Origin: Viscum album
Lineage: Eukaryota > Streptophyta > Magnoliopsida > Santalales > Viscaceae
NCBI GenBank assembly: GCA_963277665.1
Contig: OY728130.1
Location: 426,733,101 to 426,797,100 of the forward strand
Reading direction: 5' to 3'
Length of the DNA: 64,000 bases
This document shows, in pieces, positions 57,785-64,000 of the stretch (the stretch's first letter is position 1; each line of letters begins with the position of its first letter). The notes below the pieces were generated by a model, which saw only the letters and a program-made list of their open reading frames with translations, was not told where the DNA came from and did no database searches. The position numbers and the translations under genes are program-made.

Positions 57785-60700
57785 CTATATTTTCATGTTG
57801 TATTAATTTTAGGCTTTATAGAATTTTATTCCAAGGAAAGTCCAATATGTCTTACTCTTGTTGATAATTAGTATTACATTTTTTATATATAAAAGTTAAG
57901 AATATATCTTAGACTATAAGTATTCATTGGAAAGATAATTTTATTTATTTTAATCTTGATAAATTATGTTTAATTTTTAGTTTATAAATAACTAAATTAA
58001 TTTTTTTCACAATGATGATGTAGTAATTTTTAAATTAATGTACATATCCAAAAAATACTTAAAATATTAAAATAAACATAATTTTATATAATTAATGTAA
58101 TGAATTAATTTTTTGGACAGAAATAGACATATTTGGGGCGTATTAAAGGTGTTTTTTAACATTATCTTGTGTATTGATATTTTTCAAAAAGTCAAGAAAT
58201 GAATAGTGTACAAATTGACATTAATGATATTTTAGAATAAATAATAATTTTTTAAATGATATAAAATTTATAAAATATTAAAATTTGTCCAAATGACTAG
58301 AATAATGTTTACAATTTCATATATGAATCATTTATAGATATTTTGGAATTTTATAGTAACAATATTAACTCTTAAATAGTAAAAAGACTGGTTTTCAAGG
58401 TATGAATCAGAGGGTTTAACAAATGGTAAATGCCAAAAGATAAGCGTAACAATTCGACCTAAAATTTTCAAACAATTATTAGTTGATAGGATTTAGACCC
58501 ATAATAATTTTATATTCTAAATAGACCCCTTTTGAGGAATTTGGAATTGAAAATGAATTTATATTAATTTAATAGTTTGAGAGTTCTTAAAAGTACCTCT
58601 CACCTCAATTATTAAAGGGAATCTCCTGCCTTACATCCTAACACCACATTAAGCCTCATGGATCAATAAAACACTGAACTAACAGTCTTAAAACATCCCT
58701 TCCCTAATTTTATAATATTAAAATTGGGATGAAAGAATTCCAGGGAAGGAGTTTGGTGTATAAAAAGGAGTTAACCAAATAAGAGGTAACATTTTTGAAT
58801 GATCACATTAGTATCATCTATTTCCCCACTACTTCATTTCTTATTATTACATGATCATATAAAGAATATTTATCCTAAATATATTTATATGTTATTATGT
58901 TATGTTTTAGACCTCAACTTACACACACATCCATATAATGGGTAATGAACATACCATTCTTGTGTATAATGATCTACCGCCTCACATAAAGAAATTTCTT
59001 ATTTTTTGACTACAACTATTAATGGTTTTGAATTATGTTGGACACACTATTTATATAATATATATATGATACTTATTATATATTTATTACTACTAATTTT
59101 ATTTATGACACATACCTTTATTCATTCTATTTTTTGTAAATAGGATAACCTCATTTGTGGAAGTGTCGATTACCGCCTCCTCAAAGTGATGTGATATTTT
59201 CAAAAACTACATGTAACATAATAAGGATATAATTAAAAAACAATATCTTTCATGAATGAATTATATATGAAATTTATGTCGTAATCATCTTTCTGTAAAT
59301 ATAATACATCTTTTTCTTTATTACCCATTTCACACACCAAAATCAAATAATGTCATTCGTGGACGTTTGGACTACTGCCTCCCCAATGCGATGTGAATCC
59401 TTTTTTACATCAAAAAAATTGAATATATAAGTATATATGATTAAATAAAATGTTATTTTTTATATAATTTTCCTTATATAAATATATAATGTTAATTACA
59501 TTTTTTTTAAAATGATCATTGAAAAATTGGAATGTTACTCATGCATACGCACAACCTACCATCTCTATGATTGTAACATTGGTTCATTCTCCATAAACAT
59601 ATTTCATGAATAGTTTTAAAAGTATAGTTTATCTATAAATATTATAATTATTTTATTGTTACTACTATATATATAGGTTTTTATTATGAACTTTTGACCA
59701 TAGATGACATACCAAATTCATTTTTATTAGGTAAACTGAATTTGTTCAAAACACCTGACATAAATATACTTGATGATGTAGTTGTTTAAAACATTGTAAT
59801 AAGTAAAAAAAATTATGATGAAAATGAAAAAGGTTATTAAAAATTTAAATAATTAACTTATATTTATATTTCATAAATATAATTACAAATAAGACAAGTC
59901 ATTCTAAAGGTAAGATATTTCGTCTTAATTTAAATTCCACTGAGACTTCTTTCTTCATATGCAAGTATTCACTTTTATATGGTTTATATAATTACAATTT
60001 AATTTTATATAATAAATCCACTTATTTTGATGATATTATATGATTTATTTAATGATATTCCATTATGAAGATTGCGATTTATATATTTCAATGTGGTATG
60101 AGACACTTTGGAATGTTCAATTTTTATTTTTCTCAAGACTATTTTAATGATAATTGAATAAAATTTCCCATTATCAACATCAAAAAACATTGTTTTTACT
60201 TATCCCACACTTTTTAATTATTGATAAAACAAAATTATAAGGATATTTGATGAAAAATTCCATTGTTTATTTATTAATTCTATTTTTTACATATATGGAA
60301 TACATTGGATTTTGTATGTGACGGGTGGGTCCCAATATAGCCACTAAATGCATCAGTATGTTTCATGTGACAATATAGATAAGGAATTTTCCAAGGTATT
60401 ACCGATTTATTTGATTCCAATCTTGAATCCTTAAATATTAGTTTCTTTCATGAATCTTTTCAAGAATTAGATTCTTTCCATGATGGCACAATGATTTTTT
60501 AGATATCCATCATTATCTATTCCATAAATATGTATTCCATTATTGTTATTCCATTTTATTGTTAAATTATTTATAATAACCACCGTTTAGTATCATTCCC
60601 AAATTGTTGATAAAATGGCATGTGTTTTAGTTACTACCTTGTCATATTGACTATACCTTAAATAGTTATTTGACTTGTATGTGTTATCAGTTATTTACTA

Positions 60701-61030
60701 TTCTATATTGATTTATCCTCATTGATTCATTATTTATTTCATATTAATTACCATTTACAATCATATGTGGTCACCCTTATTATATTTCCTTTCCCCAAGT
60801 TATATATAATACCTCTTTGAATAATATTTTAATAAGCTATTCATTTCAATTTTTATGTATCATGTTTTATTCTCCAATTCATAATGTAAAAATTATATCA
60901 ACTATGTAATATAGATTTCAAAAATGGCTAAACTAACTAGTCCTTTAAGAGTGGATACAATGTAATCATTCCAATTTAATGAAATAAAGCATTGACTATG
61001 GGATTCTAGTGTTGGGGTATTAAAACATTG
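57785..61030 (+). repeat. 3' LTR of the old plus-strand chromovirus
   Basis: It aligns with 44,290-47,537 along its whole length (see that entry for landmarks; here CTTGTGTATTGATATTT is at 58,168, TTCCACTGAGACTTCTTT at 59,936, GACACTTTGGAATGTTC at 60,101 and TCATTGATTCATTATTTAT at 60,718). It ends near GTGTTGGGGTATTAAAACA at about 61,030. No primer site follows, in keeping with a 3' LTR, although the two ends are too decayed to test for a target-site duplication. Confidence 0.72.
58945..59580 (+). repeat. Four LTR motif copies in the 3' LTR (plus element)
   Basis: TGATCTACCGCCTCA (58,968), TCGATTACCGCCTCC (59,167), TGGACTACTGCCTCC (59,368) and ACAACCTACCATCTCT (59,549). Order and spacing are identical to those at 45,455-46,085. 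Confidence 0.65.
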
Positions 61031-63745
61031 AATTAAATGAAATAGGTTCTCTATAATAAAAGAAAATATTCATATAATAACATGGTTTATAAAAATCTTG
61101 GTAATATATTGGATCATAAAGAGGATATTTATATCTTAAAAGGATCAAATAGTATGAATAATGGACATATTTTTTAGCAGAGTGCTCACTATGAGGTTTT
61201 TAATCACTCTTAGAATTGAATTGAAAAGGATTGTATGACTTATAGTTGTGGGAGTTCAATAAGAAGATTCATAAAACATGAACACACTCCTAATTTTATT
61301 AAATCATTGGGATAATATTTTATATGGAATTTATGGATTCAAATGGAATTGTTAATCATCATTATTTTGAGATATATTTTAGTGAAGATGGTCATGATTA
61401 AAAACTTTCATTAACTTTGGCATGCGAAACAGTAGTTGAAACCAAATGAGGTAAGATTGATGATACAAATAAAGGATATATATTCAATATTCATCCCCTT
61501 AAAGTGCAATTTGATGCTACAATGATATACCATCATCACTACATAAAGGAGGTAAAAACTTTATAATGATAATTGGTAAATTAGGAGAGATTTTGGAACT
61601 AGGTGAGGAAAAAAAGGAGAATGAGGTAAAATATTATTGATGGGATAAATAGATAAAAGTTAATAATTTTAATTATTGTTGAATCCCATATGGTTATTTT
61701 ATGAAATTTAGGTCTAATAAGGACTCCTCCAACCATAGTCCCACTATGATTACAATGTACACACCGTTGGCTATTGTTACCATAGAACATTCTAATATGT
61801 TCAACTATTTGGGTGAGGACTCTAATTTTAAGGAATACAACGAAACTCATCATGAAGATTATTATTTTGAACTTAAATTACACTTGATACTTATTTTTTG
61901 GACTTTGGATTATGCTTGAGGGAGTAATTTCGATGTACGACCCCGTTATTTTTTTTCTTTCCCCCGTTTGGATTTTTTGTTAATTCAATGGGCTCGGATC
62001 CTGGTATATTCCACTTATGCAAAAAATTTAATCATTTAAGACTATTTATTTCCAAAAATAATATTTTAAAATTGTCATTGATGAATTATTAAAAATATTA
62101 TATAAATTATTTTAAACACTTTCATACAAAAAAAATCTCAAGGGACTTAAAGAATTACTTATTCAAGTTCTATTGAAATTACTTCTATATTTTTAAAATT
62201 TATGCCTCTAATTGAGTTATATTTCAGGATTGAAAAAATAATTTATTTTATAATATATTTCATTTAGTAGAATAGTTTTTTAATCATCTGATTTTATTTT
62301 ATAATATTTATTTATGACCTAAAATTTGTTATTATTAAGAAATCCATTTTTCATTCTGTTGGTTATTTTATTATGTGATGATTATTTTTCATGTGGCACA
62401 AAAATGTGTGGATTATGAGATGTGTATGGCATATATGTCCATTATCTGTATTGGATAATGGATAATATATCACGATATATAAATATTATATAAATTGGTT
62501 AGTGAGTAGCTTGGTTCACAAAGAGTGAGTTTAGTGTCATTTTGCTCTACTCACAATTTTATGTGTGAAAAGGTCAGAAGGTAGCTAGGTTAAGCATCAT
62601 AAAATATTATACGATTATGATTTTTACAGTTTATTTTATCCATTACATGGCCCATGTAATTTTATTCAGGTTTTTTTATTATCATTTAATGGTAAAATTT
62701 TTATATTTTGAAATGAAATTTCAATGTTTCATGGGTACGATTAATATTTTTATATATATGTTATTTTCAAAAATATAGTTTCGTGTCCATGATTTCCTAT
62801 ATGTTTATGATCTATCAATTATGACCTTTGATAATTTATCCTTTATTAATAATTTGATCTCAACTTTTATTTTTTTCCACAATATTTGAAGACGATTAAT
62901 TCCCATGGAATGCATAAAAGGGCATTAATTAGTGGATAAATTCTCTCAATATGTAAGATAAGTGTTTTTATGTTTCGAGTATTTAGGAAAAAAACCTTTA
63001 GGTCTTGGGTAATTATTTGTTATTTTTTATATGTATTAATTTAAACTTGTTATCAATGTATTATTTTCTAATATTTATCTTGGGTTTCAATATTTGGTAT
63101 CAAGAAGCATTTTAGTTATTTTTTTAGATTAGGATGTGAAAAAAGTAGTAAAAACCAAAGGATATATCTAATATAACATCAATATATTTTAATAATGTAT
63201 GGATTATGTGGATTTCCTTGAAAATTAATCCCTATATGGATACTATAATGTGTATTAGTCCTCTAACAAAGCTAAAATAAGCGGAAATAACCTCAAAAAT
63301 GGAATGGTGGGAATTAACTCAAACAAGACCTGCTCCATGATAAAGAGGCCTAACTACACACCTAATTCGACACTTTTGGCTGATATGATTTTTTTAATTC
63401 ACATAATGATTAAATAATCATTATGATGAATTTAGTTATTATGATAATTAGAGTAGTTTAAAAATCCTAGTAGGGAAATAATCATGGATAAACAAGATTG
63501 AAACATAGAGAGTAGTGGTCCCCACCTACCTTCTTCAATATGAGGGAAGGGATTACTAGGTCTCGATACCTTCTTTTTCAAGATGGAGGAGAGATAATGA
63601 ACCCCCCCTCCCCGTGACCCACCTCTAATAGTCCATAGGGTGGAAAAAAAACCAAGCGAATCCAAATATAAATGAATATGAGGCATTACCCTACTTATAG
63701 TAACCAAGATATGGAGATATGATGTACCAAAAGCAAGCAACTCAA
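61031..63745. other. AT-rich DNA, no gene recognised
   Basis: The longest frame is 61,701-61,919 on the plus strand (72 codons, starting MKFRSNKDSSNHSPTM), without recognisable domain or homologue in the window. Its opposite strand is open over nearly the same stretch, so I do not trust it as a gene. The G/C-richer piece at 63,480-63,660 is not assignable. Confidence 0.45.
62438..62462. repeat. Perfect 9-bp inverted repeat
   Basis: TCCATTATC (62,438-62,446) and GATAATGGA (62,454-62,462) are perfect reverse complements separated by 7 bases. Low-complexity AT sequence surrounds it, so chance is possible. Confidence 0.6.

Positions 63746-63747
<2 letters not shown>

Positions 63748-63778
<31 letters not shown>
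63748..63778. repeat. (AT)n microsatellite
   Basis: About 15 uninterrupted AT dinucleotides following CTCAATG. It is translated as an Ile-Tyr run in the overlapping minus-strand frame 63,432-63,788, which is therefore not a gene. Confidence 0.9.
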
Positions 63779-63781
<3 letters not shown>

Positions 63782-64000
63782 AAACCAAAAATCTATCCCA
63801 TATACATGATTAATTTAAAACTTCTGAAAATACAATGATAATTCCAAGGTATGTACCAAAATCGAACTATGTAGTAACACATAAACCTTCCCCAACATCC
63901 AAGAAAGTAAGGTCTTGCATGGTCTATGTGATCTCCCTGGAAACCTGAAAAGTGTTTTAAATAAATAGGGTGAGAATACAAGTATACTTAGTAGGGAAAG
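63779..64000. other. Window end, no feature seen
   Basis: About 220 bases of ordinary AT-rich sequence. A 62-codon minus-strand frame crosses it without recognisable features. Confidence 0.5.

Noticed and set aside
61701..61919. 72-codon plus-strand ORF and overlapping 84-codon minus-strand ORF
   Set aside because: Both strands open over the same stretch, no recognised domain, isolated in AT-rich DNA.
1..64000. CRISPR array, bacterial operon, phage or rRNA/tRNA content
   Set aside because: No regularly spaced identical repeats with unique spacers, no prokaryotic-style gene packing and no conserved RNA gene; the content is typical of plant retrotransposon-rich DNA.

Overview
The window looks like intergenic, repeat-dominated chromosomal DNA from a large-genome flowering plant. 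Everything recognisable is plant LTR-retrotransposon sequence (Ty3/gypsy Tat/Ogre-like and Tekay-like chromovirus families, plus a possible small Copia-type relic). I found no intact host gene, no tRNA or rRNA gene and no bacterial feature. The background is extremely AT-rich. The one large block of moderate GC (about 11.5-36.4 kb) coincides exactly with a single giant element. I cannot name the species.

Layout. 1-11.5 kb: AT-rich DNA with a decayed pair of LTR-like direct repeats (about 1.7-2.2 and 4.8-5.15 kb) and a pair of short LTR motifs near 10 kb. 11,528-36,423: a 24.9-kb Tat/Ogre-like element on the minus strand, with 2.6-kb LTRs, TG...CA ends and a matching 5-bp duplication (AATAT) at both outer edges. 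Reading on the minus strand it holds: 5' LTR, a proline-rich repeat ORF upstream of gag, gag, protease, reverse transcriptase, RNase H, a second (archaeal-type) RNase H, integrase, a long tandem-repeat 3' region, a polypurine tract and the 3' LTR. Between pol and the 3' LTR, on the opposite strand, lies a broken gene of the plant mobile domain (PMD) family with its own TATA box and a plausible 5'-UTR intron.

36.4-64 kb: AT-rich DNA with several generations of chromovirus. An old plus-strand element is marked by homologous LTRs at about 44.3-47.54 and 57.8-61.03 kb, a tRNA-iMet-type primer site after the first, and a gag remnant at 56.05 kb. Inside it sits a younger minus-strand Tekay-like chromovirus (about 47.7-55.95 kb) with one LTR and gag-protease-RT-RNase H-integrase-chromodomain, but no 5' LTR. 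A third related LTR lies at about 41-43 kb.

All coding regions carry stops and frameshifts, so nothing here is expected to make a full-length product. The most interesting features are the antisense PMD gene, the recurrent 3'-region motif (about 17 copies over 3.8 kb), the GPP-repeat ORF, and a short hairpin-like motif (core GACTACCGCCTCC) repeated inside every Tekay-type LTR in the window.
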